Shown here: positions 6,354-13,612 of the stretch, piece after piece | Layout: each line of letters opens with the position of its first letter | Numbering within the stretch: position 1 is the stretch's first letter | Assembly (NCBI GenBank): GCA_004556985.1 | Contig: SFFC01000032.1 | Coordinates: forward strand, 1-19,229 | DNA length: 19,229 bases | Source of the DNA: Clostridiales bacterium | GTDB lineage: Bacteria > Bacillota > Clostridia > Christensenellales > Aristaeellaceae | Reading direction: 5' to 3' | The notes under the pieces: generated by a model | What the model was told of the DNA's origin: nothing | What the model saw: only the letters and a program-made list of their open reading frames with translations | The model's database searches: none | Program-made: the position numbers and the translations under genes

Positions 6354-7424
6354 ATGTACGATATCCCTGTCACATTGACGACCAACCCGAAGAAGAAGCC
6401 TGAGGACGAGTCGAAGCTCGGGTTTGGCAAGGTCTTTACCGACCACATGTTCATCATGGATTACGAGCTGGGACGCGGCTGGCACGATGCGCGCGTGGTC
6501 CCGTATGGCCCGTTTGTCATGGATCCGGCCTGCACGGTGTTCCATTATGCGCAGGAGATTTTCGAGGGCATGAAGTGCTATCGCCGCAAGGATGGCGGTC
6601 TGCAGCTCTTCCGCCCGCGCGACAACTTCGCGCGCATGAATCGCTCCGCCGTACGCATGGGCATGCCGGAAATCGACGTCGAAGAGGCGCTCGCCGGTCT
6701 GCTCGCGCTGATCAAGGCGGATGCCGACTGGGTTCCCTCCGCGCCGGGCACGTCGCTGTATATCCGCCCGACCATGATCTCCACCGATGTGATGCTGGGC
6801 GTGCATGCCTCCCATACCTATCGCTTCTTCATCATCTGCTCCCCGTCGGGCGCCTACTATCCCAAGGGACTCGCGCCCGTGGGCATCTATGTCGAGCCGG
6901 AGCTCGTCCGTGCCGTCAAGGGCGGCGTTGGCTTCACGAAGACCGGCGGCAACTATGCGGCCTCGATCCTCGCCGGTGATATCGCGGAGAAGAAGGGCTA
7001 CGAGCAGGTGCTCTGGCTGGACGGCAAGGAGAACAAGTACATTGAAGAAGTCGGCTCCATGAACATGTTCTTTAAATTCAAGGATGCTCTGGTGACGCCG
7101 CCGCTGCTGGGCTCCATTCTCGGCGGCATCACGCGCGATTCCATCATCAAGCTGGCCAAGCACATGGGCGTGCCGGTCGACGAGCGCCGCATCACGGTGC
7201 AGGACGTCTTTGACGCGGCGGACAAGGGCGAGCTCGAGGAGGCCTTCGGCTCCGGCACGGCTGCGGTCGTATCCCCGGTTGGTCGTCTGGCCTGGAACGA
7301 CAGGGAGATCACCATCTCCGGCGGAGAGATCGGTTCGCTGACGCAGAAGTTCTATGACACGCTCACCGGCATTCAGTTCGGCAATGTCGAGGATCCGTTT
7401 GGCTGGGTGCTTCGTATCGACTGA
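6354..7424 (+). CDS. ilvE: Branched-chain amino acid aminotransferase
   Basis: This 356-aa cytoplasmic PLP enzyme interconverts leucine, isoleucine and valine with their 2-oxo acids, using glutamate/2-oxoglutarate. It belongs to the longer class IV aminotransferase branch shared with actinobacterial and eukaryotic BCATs rather than the roughly 300-aa E. coli form. Visible family segments are HYAQEIFEGMKCYR, RPRDNFARMNRSA and YIRPTM. The PLP lysine K196 lies in FTKTGGNYAAS, and QVLWLDGKENKYIEEVGSMN follows with the conserved EVG loop. The ATG at 6354 is preceded by GGAGG (6340-6344); no start further upstream has a site. It has its own promoter and terminator and so is a single-gene unit. No other branched-chain biosynthesis gene is present in the window. 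Confidence 0.96.
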   Translation: MYDIPVTLTTNPKKKPEDESKLGFGKVFTDHMFIMDYELGRGWHDARVVPYGPFVMDPACTVFHYAQEIFEGMKCYRRKDGGLQLFRPRDNFARMNRSAVRMGMPEIDVEEALAGLLALIKADADWVPSAPGTSLYIRPTMISTDVMLGVHASHTYRFFIICSPSGAYYPKGLAPVGIYVEPELVRAVKGGVGFTKTGGNYAASILAGDIAEKKGYEQVLWLDGKENKYIEEVGSMNMFFKFKDALVTPPLLGSILGGITRDSIIKLAKHMGVPVDERRITVQDVFDAADKGELEEAFGSGTAAVVSPVGRLAWNDREITISGGEIGSLTQKFYDTLTGIQFGNVEDPFGWVLRID

Positions 7425-7459
7425 TTGAACATTCAGGTCTTCAAAAGATAAACGCATTC

Positions 7460-7492
7460 AAATGGCACCCATGCTCATCACGGGTGCCATTT
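7460..7492 (+). terminator. Intrinsic terminator of ilvE
   Basis: AAATGGCACCC (7460-7470) is a perfect inverted repeat of GGGTGCCATTT (7482-7492), 11 pairs around an 11-base loop, 36 bases after the ilvE stop. The T-run is short (TTT) and the stem is symmetrical, so it could act in both directions. It contains an ATG in frame with the next gene, which should not be taken as that gene's start. Confidence 0.7.
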
Positions 7493-7557
7493 CGATGTGC
7501 GCGGCGAATACGGAAGGGAAAGACAGAATTTCAATCAATCGCAGGGGGAGAATGCGG

Positions 7558-8595
7558 ATGTTCAGGCAGGAAGAAGTGTTTGTCGGCGGATGGAAGGAAA
7601 AGACGCTCGAGTCCATGCAGAGGCGCAGGTTCGAGCAAAGGATTGCGCAGCTGGCGCCGCTTGGCGCGGGGCGGCTTGAATCGCTTCCGCCTGCGGCGCT
7701 GACGCGCAAGCTGGAGCAGAGCTGGCAGGATATCGAGCGCAAGCCCATGCACAGCCAGCAGCTTGCCGAGGTCTGGAAGACCGTTCTAAGCACCATCGGC
7801 CGTCAGGCGGACTGCCTTTCCCGGGACGAGCACGACCTGGTCGAGCGGGCGCTCGTGCTGGGCGGGAGCGCGCCGATCGAGGATCCGACGGAGCTGGAGG
7901 CGGCGCGGGCGCTCTCGCTGCGCCTTTGGGCCAGCGTCGGCCTCGTTTCAGGAAAGCCCTATATCGAGCTGGAGGCGCCCGTCCTGCAGCCGGTGGCCCG
8001 TGCCTTTGCCCGGGAGGAGCACGAGGCGGTTCGCCGCCGCTTTGACGTGCTCGAGGGGTATTTGAGCAGCACGCTCTATCGCGTAGGGGCGATGGACGAT
8101 CGGCAGCCCCAGCAGCTGATCCTCAGCGAGGTGCTCGGCAGCAGCGGGCAGGACGAGCTCGCCATGCAGCTTGCCAGGCGCTATCTTTGGGCGAGCTACG
8201 ACTGCGTCGATTACAGCGGCGGCGTCATGCTGGTGCATCCTGCGGTGGCCGATCCGCACCATCTGATCGCCGCGCGGCGCAGGCGCAGCGGCCTGCTTCT
8301 GCCGCCGGCCGGGGAGACGGGGGTTTTGATGGACATTCTGCCTGAGGAGATCCCGCTTCAGGCGGATCTGGAGCGCGTCATTGAGGGCGGTCTGCGCGCG
8401 GGGCTTCGCGCCCCTGAGGTCGCGCGGACGCTCCGGTTCCTCTGCAAGCAGGGGGCGCCCCTGCCGGCCATGGAAGAGGTGCTGCAGGCTTCGCTGATCG
8501 TCCTCATCTCGCCGGCCATGCGCGGTGCGCTGGCCAACATGTATTACATGACGCCCAAGTGGATCGAATGCGCCGAGCATGGCGCGCTGCAGTAA
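7558..8595 (+). CDS. Conserved-looking hypothetical protein, 345 aa
   Basis: I do not recognise this protein. The ATG at 7558 is chosen because GGGGGA (7544-7549) sits 8 bases upstream. An in-frame ATG at 7552 is too close to that site, and one at 7462 lies in the ilvE terminator. The protein is soluble, rich in Arg, Glu, Ala and Leu, and mostly helical by composition, with no signal peptide. An amphipathic N-terminus (EKTLESMQRRRFEQRIAQL) is followed by a helical middle. Near 245 come VMLVHPAVADPHHLIAARRR and a Leu/Pro-rich turn (GLLLPPAGETGVLMDILPEE). A moderately hydrophobic stretch, VLQASLIVLISPAMRGAL, lies near the C-terminus. Codon use matches its neighbours, which supports a real gene. 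About 100 bases separate it from the pseudouridine synthase gene, so cotranscription is possible. Confidence 0.75.
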   Translation: MFRQEEVFVGGWKEKTLESMQRRRFEQRIAQLAPLGAGRLESLPPAALTRKLEQSWQDIERKPMHSQQLAEVWKTVLSTIGRQADCLSRDEHDLVERALVLGGSAPIEDPTELEAARALSLRLWASVGLVSGKPYIELEAPVLQPVARAFAREEHEAVRRRFDVLEGYLSSTLYRVGAMDDRQPQQLILSEVLGSSGQDELAMQLARRYLWASYDCVDYSGGVMLVHPAVADPHHLIAARRRRSGLLLPPAGETGVLMDILPEEIPLQADLERVIEGGLRAGLRAPEVARTLRFLCKQGAPLPAMEEVLQASLIVLISPAMRGALANMYYMTPKWIECAEHGALQ

Positions 8596-8697
8596 AAAAA
8601 CGGGCAGTGCGGGGAACCGCCGCGCGCTTCCGGGGAAAATGATCCCGCAGGCGCAAAGGACTGCTGAACGCCAAAGAGGAACGAAGGAGGGGAGCAC

Positions 8698-9579
8698 GTG
8701 GAGACAGTTGTGACAAGCGTGCAGGACGGATGGATGCTCTCGGCCGTGCTGACGCAGGCGGCGCCGGACATGCCGCTCTGGGCCATCCGGGAGGCGATCC
8801 GGCATCGGGATGTCCGTGTCGACGGGGAGCGCACGGCGCAGGATGTCCGCGTCTATGCCGGGCAGGAGATCCGCGCGTTCTTTCCCAAGCGGGCCCTGAA
8901 TGCCGCCAAAACGCTGCCCGCACCCAGGGTTGTCTATGAGGATGAGCATATTCTGCTGATCGACAAGCCGCAGGGGATCCCCGCGCAGAACGAGGACAGG
9001 CCGCTTGAGGGCGACAGCGCGCTGACCCGGTCGATCGCCTACCTGCAGTCGGCCGGGGAAAAAACAGACTGCGTTCGGCTCTGCCACCGTCTCGACGTGC
9101 AGACCGGCGGTCTGCTCCTGCTGACCAAGGATGAGGCGGCCTATGAATCCGCCGTGCAGGCGTTCTCGGAGCGCACCTTTCAAAAGTTCTACACCTGCCG
9201 GGTCAAGGGCTGCCCCGCACAGCGCGAGGCCGTCATGCGCGCCTACCTGCGCAAGGACGCGGAGATCTCTCGCGTCGCCGTGACGGATTATCCGGCCCGC
9301 GGCGCGCTGGAGATCGTGACGGCTTACCGCGTGCTGGAAGCGGGGGAGCAGTCCAGGCTCGAGGTGGAACTGGTCACCGGGCGTACGCATCAGATTCGCG
9401 CGCATCTGGCGCACATCGGCCATCCCATCCTGGGGGACGACAAATACGGCGACCGGCTGCTCAACCGCCGTCTGGGCCTTCGTCGCCAGCAGCTGTGGGC
9501 GACGCGCCTTGTGTTTCAGGCGGAGGGCGCGCTCAGCTACCTGAACGGGCGTGTCTTTGAGACGGGCTGTCCGTTTTGA
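8698..9579 (+). CDS. RluA-family pseudouridine synthase
   Basis: This 293-aa enzyme should convert specific uridines in RNA to pseudouridine. An S4-like RNA-binding domain fills about residues 12-62 (LSAVLTQAAPDMPLWAIREAI, VRVDGERTAQDVRVYAGQEI). The catalytic domain follows with VVYEDEHILLIDKPQGIPAQ, then HRLDVQTGGLLLLTK, where D133 is the family's catalytic aspartate. Further on are VTGRTHQIRAHLAHIGHPI and GDDKYGD. The start is GTG at 8698 with a textbook AAGGAGG at 8684-8690. The stop lies 14 bases before the HAD gene, so the two are probably cotranscribed. Whether the substrate is rRNA (RluC/RluD-like) or tRNA cannot be told, so no symbol is given. The 102-base gap before it shows no promoter. 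Confidence 0.93.
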   Translation: METVVTSVQDGWMLSAVLTQAAPDMPLWAIREAIRHRDVRVDGERTAQDVRVYAGQEIRAFFPKRALNAAKTLPAPRVVYEDEHILLIDKPQGIPAQNEDRPLEGDSALTRSIAYLQSAGEKTDCVRLCHRLDVQTGGLLLLTKDEAAYESAVQAFSERTFQKFYTCRVKGCPAQREAVMRAYLRKDAEISRVAVTDYPARGALEIVTAYRVLEAGEQSRLEVELVTGRTHQIRAHLAHIGHPILGDDKYGDRLLNRRLGLRRQQLWATRLVFQAEGALSYLNGRVFETGCPF

Positions 9580-9593
9580 GGGGAGGAACCGGT

Positions 9594-10439
9594 ATGAAGG
9601 ATGTCAGACTGATTGCGCTGGACATGGACGGCACGCTGTTGATGAGCGACCACTGGACGCTCCCGCAGCGGAATATTGAGGCCATCCGGCGGGCGGACGC
9701 GGCGGGCATCCATGTCTGCATCGCGACGGGGAGAATGCTCGAGGACGCCAGCGACTTCATCCACAGATTCGAGCTTCCCTGCGCCATCATTGCGGCGAAC
9801 GGCGCACGGGCGAGCGACGGAGCGCTGCCCGGCGGGAAGATCCTCTTCCGGTGCAGCTTCGCGCCGGAGGACGCGCACAAGGCGATCGACCTGCTGATGG
9901 CCTCGGGGATGATGATCAACGGCTTTGAGGACGGTCTGGTCAGCACCGTTCAGGACGGAACGCGCAGAGTCTACCATCTCGTGGCGCGCGGCCTCATTGA
10001 CGCGCGCTATGGCGAGGCGGCCCTGCGGGCGGCGGCAGATCGCGGGCTAATGAAGCTCTTCGCTGTGGGGCTGGGCAGCGATATCGGCGACACGCCTGAC
10101 GCGCGCATTGCGCCGCTGCGGGAGTCGCTCAGGCGCGCCCTGCCGCATCTGCAGATCACCAGCTCCGCATCCGGGAACATCGAAATCATGCCGGCCGAGG
10201 CTGGAAAGGGCGCTGCGCTCGAGCGGCTTGCCGCGCATTTTGGCCTGACCCGGGAGGCAGTCATGGCGATGGGTGACGCGCAGAACGACCTCTCCATGCT
10301 CCAATACGCCGCGCACAGCGTCGCGATGGGCAACGCGACGCCGGAGGTCAGGGCGTTCTGTCGCTATGAGACGCTGAGCAACGACGAATGCGGCGTTGCG
10401 GCGATGATCGACAGGGTGCTGGCGGCGAAGGGCGACTGA
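9594..10439 (+). CDS. Cof-type HAD-superfamily phosphatase
   Basis: This 281-aa cytoplasmic hydrolase has HAD motif I as ALDMDGTLL, with nucleophile D10 and acid/base D12. An IIAANGA segment follows, and a C2-type cap lies in the middle third. Motif IV is AMGDAQNDLSML (GDAQND 227-232), which binds magnesium. EIMPAEAGKGAALERL, the Cof-family lead-in to motif III with a lysine, is present. Proteins of this kind dephosphorylate sugar phosphates, nucleotides or flavin precursors; the substrate is not predictable. The ATG at 9594 has GGGGAGG at 9580-9586, better than a TTG that overlaps the previous gene. It is the last gene before a probable terminator. Confidence 0.93.
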   Translation: MKDVRLIALDMDGTLLMSDHWTLPQRNIEAIRRADAAGIHVCIATGRMLEDASDFIHRFELPCAIIAANGARASDGALPGGKILFRCSFAPEDAHKAIDLLMASGMMINGFEDGLVSTVQDGTRRVYHLVARGLIDARYGEAALRAAADRGLMKLFAVGLGSDIGDTPDARIAPLRESLRRALPHLQITSSASGNIEIMPAEAGKGAALERLAAHFGLTREAVMAMGDAQNDLSMLQYAAHSVAMGNATPEVRAFCRYETLSNDECGVAAMIDRVLAAKGD

Positions 10440-10676
10440 GTCTGTTTGAACGGGGAGTGCGATGCGCTTGGGACTCAACCGGGTGCACGCGCTGACAAAG
10501 GCAATCAGGAATCGAGGCTGCGTGTCTCCAAGCGGAAGGGAGGAGGCTCGCAGCCTTTTGACGTCTTTATGGGGCGGAGTGGAGAACAGGAAGGGTGATG
10601 CTTCGCAGAACCGGCAGGAGAGGGGGCTTTCCGGATGCGCTGCGGGGAGCGAAAAGCAATGTTTTCCATGAAAATC
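10440..10676 (+). other. Intergenic spacer without a convincing gene
   Basis: This stretch of about 240 bases between the HAD gene and the next promoter contains a probable terminator (10515-10559). It also contains a 69-codon open frame (10462-10671) without homology-like features: Arg/Ser/Gly-rich, no hydrophobic core, a terminator hairpin inside it and only a weak GGGGAG site. No repeats, RNA gene or other clear structure were seen. Confidence 0.5.
10515..10559 (+). terminator. Probable intrinsic terminator after the HAD gene
   Basis: AGGCTGCG (10515-10522) pairs perfectly with CGCAGCCT (10549-10556). An inner stem TCTCC/GGAGG (10525-10529 with 10542-10546) extends it, and TTTT (10556-10559) follows. 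It lies 76 bases after the HAD stop and would close the 7558-10439 gene group. Confidence 0.5.
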
Positions 10677-10705
10677 TTGACGGAATGACCTTTTGCGAAT
10701 ATAAT
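10677..10705 (+). promoter_or_regulatory. Near-perfect sigma-70-type promoter of the secDF operon
   Basis: TTGACG (10677-10682, five of six) and TATAAT (10700-10705, perfect) are separated by exactly 17 bases. Transcription should start near 10712, about 48 bases before the first gene. This is the strongest promoter in the window and suits constitutively needed secretion genes. Confidence 0.88.
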
Positions 10706-10759
10706 TGAGGACATGTATGAATGTGGGTGTTTCTGCCCAAATCGGAGGGAGGTGCACGG

Positions 10760-11122
10760 ATGAAGCGGGGTAACGGTCTGGCGATGCTGCTGTCGGCCTT
10801 TGTGCTCGCCTTTGTCTGCGTGCTCCTCAGCGGCGCGGGAAGGCTTGTCGCCAGAGAGGAAGGGCGACAGGAGGCTGTCCGTCCCGTGGCGGTTCAGGCC
10901 TGCCTGACGGCCAGCTCCGGCGAAAGCCGCGAGGCCGGGCGTCGTCAGGCGGAGGACAGCGGAGACGTGCGCCGCGGGCCGCTTGCCTCACTTCAGGCGG
11001 CGCCGATGCGCCGCGCCCCAGTGAACGCTGCGCGCAGCGATGCGAACGGTAACGTGCTGCGCGGGGCGAGCTATCTGCGCACGGTCTATCAGGCGTTTGC
11101 GCTCGGTGACGGCTTTGCATAG
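10760..11122 (+). CDS. Small membrane-anchored protein ahead of secD, function unknown
   Basis: This 120-aa protein has a single hydrophobic segment at about 8-30 (LAMLLSAFVLAFVCVLLSGA) after a short basic start, which could be an anchor or an uncleaved signal. The rest is Arg/Ala-rich, of low complexity, and probably extracytoplasmic. It ends in GASYLRTVYQAFALGDGFA. The ATG at 10760 has GGGAGG at 10748-10752. It is the first gene after the strong promoter and precedes secD by 55 bases, so it is cotranscribed with secDF. In many bacteria yajC occupies this position, but the YajC core (RPQxKxxK and the GDxVVTxGG-type motif) is not visible. I would not call it YajC. A role in Sec export rests only on position. 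Confidence 0.7.
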   Translation: MKRGNGLAMLLSAFVLAFVCVLLSGAGRLVAREEGRQEAVRPVAVQACLTASSGESREAGRRQAEDSGDVRRGPLASLQAAPMRRAPVNAARSDANGNVLRGASYLRTVYQAFALGDGFA

Positions 11123-11177
11123 AGGGGAAACGCCGTATGCGAGCCATCATCAACCATCGAAGAGAGGAAAAAACACT

Positions 11178-12443
11178 ATGGCAAACAACAAAGCCAAGGC
11201 GAAGAATCCGCGCACGCGCGCCATTCTCTCGCTGATCGTGATCCTGGTTGTCGTCGCCGTCGTCGGCTGCGTAGCGCTGTTTGGCATCGGCAAGGGCACG
11301 TCGATTCACTATCTCAAGCCGTGGGGCGAGGCGATCAGCCTCGGTCTGGATCTGCGCGGCGGCGTCTACACTGTCTACCAGGCCAAGGACAGCACGGTCG
11401 ACGATTTTGAGGCCAAGATGGATTCCACCGTTTCCATCCTGACCAGCCGTCTGACCCGCCAGGGCTTCACCGAGGCGACCGTCACCCGTCAGGGCAGCGA
11501 CCGCGTCCGCGTGGAGATTCCGAATGTCTCTGACCCTAACGAGATTCTGCGTATCATCGGCACGCCGGCGCAGCTCAACTTCATCGATGAAGCCGGCAAT
11601 GTGCTGATGGAAGGCTCCATGGTCAAGAACGCCGCCCGCAGCCAGGACGAGAACGGCCAGCCGTGCATCGCCTTTGAGCTCAACGACGAGGGCGCGAAGA
11701 TCTTCGCCGAGGCGACCGCGGCAAACCTGGGCAAGACCATCTCTATCACGCTGGACGGCGAGACGATCTCCACTGCGCGCGTCAACTCCGTGATCGCGGG
11801 CGGCAAGGGCGAGATCACCGGCAACTTCACCGCCGAATCCGCCGAGAATCTGGCGACCCTGATCCTTTCCGGCGCGCTGCCGCTGGAGCTTGAGCAGCTT
11901 GAGGTCAGCGCCATCTCCGCGACGCTGGGCGTCGAGGCGCTGGACAAGGCGCTGCTCGCCGGCATTATCGGCGTCGTGCTCGTCATGCTCTTCATGCTCG
12001 TCCGCTATCGCCTCTGCGGCGTCGTGGCCGACATCGCGCTGACGATCTACATCATGATCGTCGTGCTGCTGCTGGCGTTGACCGGCGCGCAGCTGACGCT
12101 GCCGGGCGTCGCGGGCATCATCCTGGGCATCGGCATGGCCGTCGACGCGAATGTCGTCATCTTCGAGCGCATTCGCGAGGAGGTTGCGGTCGGCCGTCCG
12201 CTGTCCTCTGCCATCCGCAAGGGCTTCTCCAACGCGCTTTCCGCCATCGTCGACGCCAACGTCACGACGATCATCGCAGCGCTGGTACTCTACATGTTCG
12301 GCACGGGCACCATCCGCGGCTTCGCGCTGACGCTGGGCATCTCCGTGGCGACCTCGATGTTCACCGCTGTCTTTGTCACCCATAAGCTGCTGGATATCTT
12401 CGCCGACCTCGGCATCAAGAACCAGAAGCTGTACGTGCGCTAA
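11178..12443 (+). CDS. secD: Protein translocase subunit SecD
   Basis: SecD works with SecF and SecYEG, using the proton gradient to pull secreted proteins out in the late phase of export. The 421-aa chain has TM1 at about 13-37, a large external P1 region (about 40-250), and five more membrane segments between about 258 and 405. Visible motifs are SLGLDLRGGVYTVYQ after TM1, SGALPLELEQLEVSAISATLG before TM2, and GIGMAVDANVVIFERIREE in TM4, with the conserved acidic residue D323 for proton coupling. P1 is shorter than in E. coli SecD (615 aa), as in many Clostridia. The ATG at 11178 is preceded by AGAGAGG (11161-11167). secF follows after 18 bases; the genes are separate, unlike the fused secDF of Bacillus. 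Confidence 0.97.
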   Translation: MANNKAKAKNPRTRAILSLIVILVVVAVVGCVALFGIGKGTSIHYLKPWGEAISLGLDLRGGVYTVYQAKDSTVDDFEAKMDSTVSILTSRLTRQGFTEATVTRQGSDRVRVEIPNVSDPNEILRIIGTPAQLNFIDEAGNVLMEGSMVKNAARSQDENGQPCIAFELNDEGAKIFAEATAANLGKTISITLDGETISTARVNSVIAGGKGEITGNFTAESAENLATLILSGALPLELEQLEVSAISATLGVEALDKALLAGIIGVVLVMLFMLVRYRLCGVVADIALTIYIMIVVLLLALTGAQLTLPGVAGIILGIGMAVDANVVIFERIREEVAVGRPLSSAIRKGFSNALSAIVDANVTTIIAALVLYMFGTGTIRGFALTLGISVATSMFTAVFVTHKLLDIFADLGIKNQKLYVR

Positions 12444-12461
12444 GGTGAGGAGGGAATGCAC

Positions 12462-13361
12462 ATGAAATTCGAAATGAAGAATCACCTCAAGCCCTGCGCG
12501 GCGGTGTCCATCGCCATCATGCTCATCGCGCTCGTGCTCACGCTGACCGGAAACGGCATGAACCTGGGCATCGACTTCACCGGCGGCACGATCATGACCT
12601 ACAACATGGGCGCCGAGTTCACGACGGACGACGTCACGGCGGCGCTCGACGCCTGCGGCATTGCCGACGCGCAGATCGCCAAGACCGGCGACGAGGGCAC
12701 GCAGGTTCAGATCCGCATCAGCGACAAGGAGAATACCGACGACCTGCGCGACGCGCTGGAAGAGGAGCTCGCCAAGACCTATCCGGCGATTGAATACGTT
12801 GACATCACGCGCGTGGGCGCGATTGCCGGCCGCGACCTGATCAGCAACGCGATCAAGAGCGTGACGCTGGCCGCCGTGCTGATGCTGGCGTATATCGCCA
12901 TCCGCTTTGACTTCTTCTCCGGCCTCGCCGCGATCATCGGCATTCTGCACGATGTGGGCATCATGCTCTCCTTCGCGGTGGTTTTCAGCAGCTTCGTGCG
13001 CGTGGAGACGACCTTCATCGCGGCGCTGCTGACCATCGTCGGCTACTCCATCAACAACACGATCATCATCTTCGACCGCATTCGTGAGAACAGCCACAAG
13101 GCCGGTGTCCGCTCGCTGCCGCGCGACGAGATCGTCAATCGCTCTGTGACGGAGTCCCTTCCGCGCACGCTCAACACCACGGTCACCACGCTGCTGACGA
13201 TCGTGACGCTGTATGTGCTGGGCGTGGATTCCATCAAGCAGTTCGCGCTGCCGCTGATTGTCGGCATTGTGGCCGGCACCTATTCCGCCAACCTCATCAA
13301 CGGCTACGTCTGGGCCGTGCTGATGAACCTGCGCACCGCGCGCAAGAAGGCCAGGGCCTGA
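12462..13361 (+). CDS. secF: Protein translocase subunit SecF
   Basis: SecF forms a complex with SecD in the membrane. The 299-aa protein has TM1 at about 10-30, then NLGIDFTGGTIMTYN (D38-F-T-G-G), the hallmark of SecF. A short external domain and five membrane segments follow, including GRDLISNAIKSVTLAAVL, AIIGILHDVGIMLSF and VGYSINNTIIIFDRIREN (from G194), the equivalent of SecD's TM4 motif. The start is placed at the ATG at 12462, with GGAGGG (12449-12454) at good spacing. An in-frame ATG at 12456 is only one base from that site. A strong hairpin follows at 13395-13420. Confidence 0.97.
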   Translation: MKFEMKNHLKPCAAVSIAIMLIALVLTLTGNGMNLGIDFTGGTIMTYNMGAEFTTDDVTAALDACGIADAQIAKTGDEGTQVQIRISDKENTDDLRDALEEELAKTYPAIEYVDITRVGAIAGRDLISNAIKSVTLAAVLMLAYIAIRFDFFSGLAAIIGILHDVGIMLSFAVVFSSFVRVETTFIAALLTIVGYSINNTIIIFDRIRENSHKAGVRSLPRDEIVNRSVTESLPRTLNTTVTTLLTIVTLYVLGVDSIKQFALPLIVGIVAGTYSANLINGYVWAVLMNLRTARKKARA

Positions 13362-13394
13362 GCGGAGCGTCATCCCCGAAAGCAGATTTGCCGC

Positions 13395-13430
13395 AGGGGC
13401 GGGAGAGCGATCCCGCCCCTTGCGCGCTTT
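13395..13430 (+). terminator. Terminator after secF
   Basis: AGGGGCGGGA (13395-13404) pairs perfectly with TCCCGCCCCT (13411-13420) around a six-base loop. The T-run is displaced (TT, then GCGCGC, then TTTT at 13428-13431). It is a very stable stem, likely to end or pause secDF transcripts, though the tail is not canonical. Confidence 0.6.
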
Positions 13431-13527
13431 TACTCTGAAAGTCCTTCTGCAAAGCTTCGGACTCGACCGCAAAGCAACGGGACTTTCATCACTTGGTCGG
13501 AAATGCAACCGGCATCATGCCGGTTTT
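13431..13527 (+). promoter_or_regulatory. Structured leader upstream of recJ with alternative stems
   Basis: GAAAGTCC (13437-13444) can pair perfectly with GGACTTTC (13480-13487). Alternatively its last five bases pair with GGACT (13459-13463), while CGACC (13464-13468) pairs with GGTCG (13495-13499). The two arrangements exclude each other. Two imperfect direct repeats, GCAAAGC...GGACT, underlie them (from 13449 and 13469). A hairpin with a T-run follows at 13507-13527. The layout resembles an attenuation leader, but no known riboswitch or T-box consensus is recognisable and no good promoter is seen in front. Regulation is inference. Confidence 0.35.
13507..13527 (+). terminator. Hairpin with short T-run upstream of recJ
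   Basis: AACCGGCA (13507-13514) pairs perfectly with TGCCGGTT (13518-13525) around a TCA loop, ending in TTTT (13524-13527). It lies 85 bases before recJ, so it could serve as a conditional terminator of the recJ operon or as a second stop for secDF. Confidence 0.5.
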
Positions 13528-13612
13528 GATCAGAAGCGCGCAGTGCCCGGCGATGGACGCGGATGCTGCGTCTATCGCCGGACAGAAATCAATGAGGAAA
13601 GGAGGCCGCGAC

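Noticed and set aside
7948..9423. 491-codon minus-strand open frame across the hypothetical and RluA-family genes
   Set aside because: It is an antisense shadow with His/Arg-rich low-complexity composition and no ribosome site.
10462..10671. 69-codon open frame before the secDF promoter
   Set aside because: A terminator-like hairpin lies inside it, its composition is low in hydrophobic residues, and no family pattern is visible.
10827..13508. 893-codon open frame on the minus strand opposite secD and secF
   Set aside because: It mirrors the GC-biased codons of the true genes, is full of Arg/His/Asp/Gln runs typical of antisense frames, and has no domain. secD and secF have clear motifs and ribosome sites.
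13431..13612. T-box or known riboswitch in the recJ leader
   Set aside because: No T-box consensus and no recognisable riboswitch core is present; only generic stems are visible.
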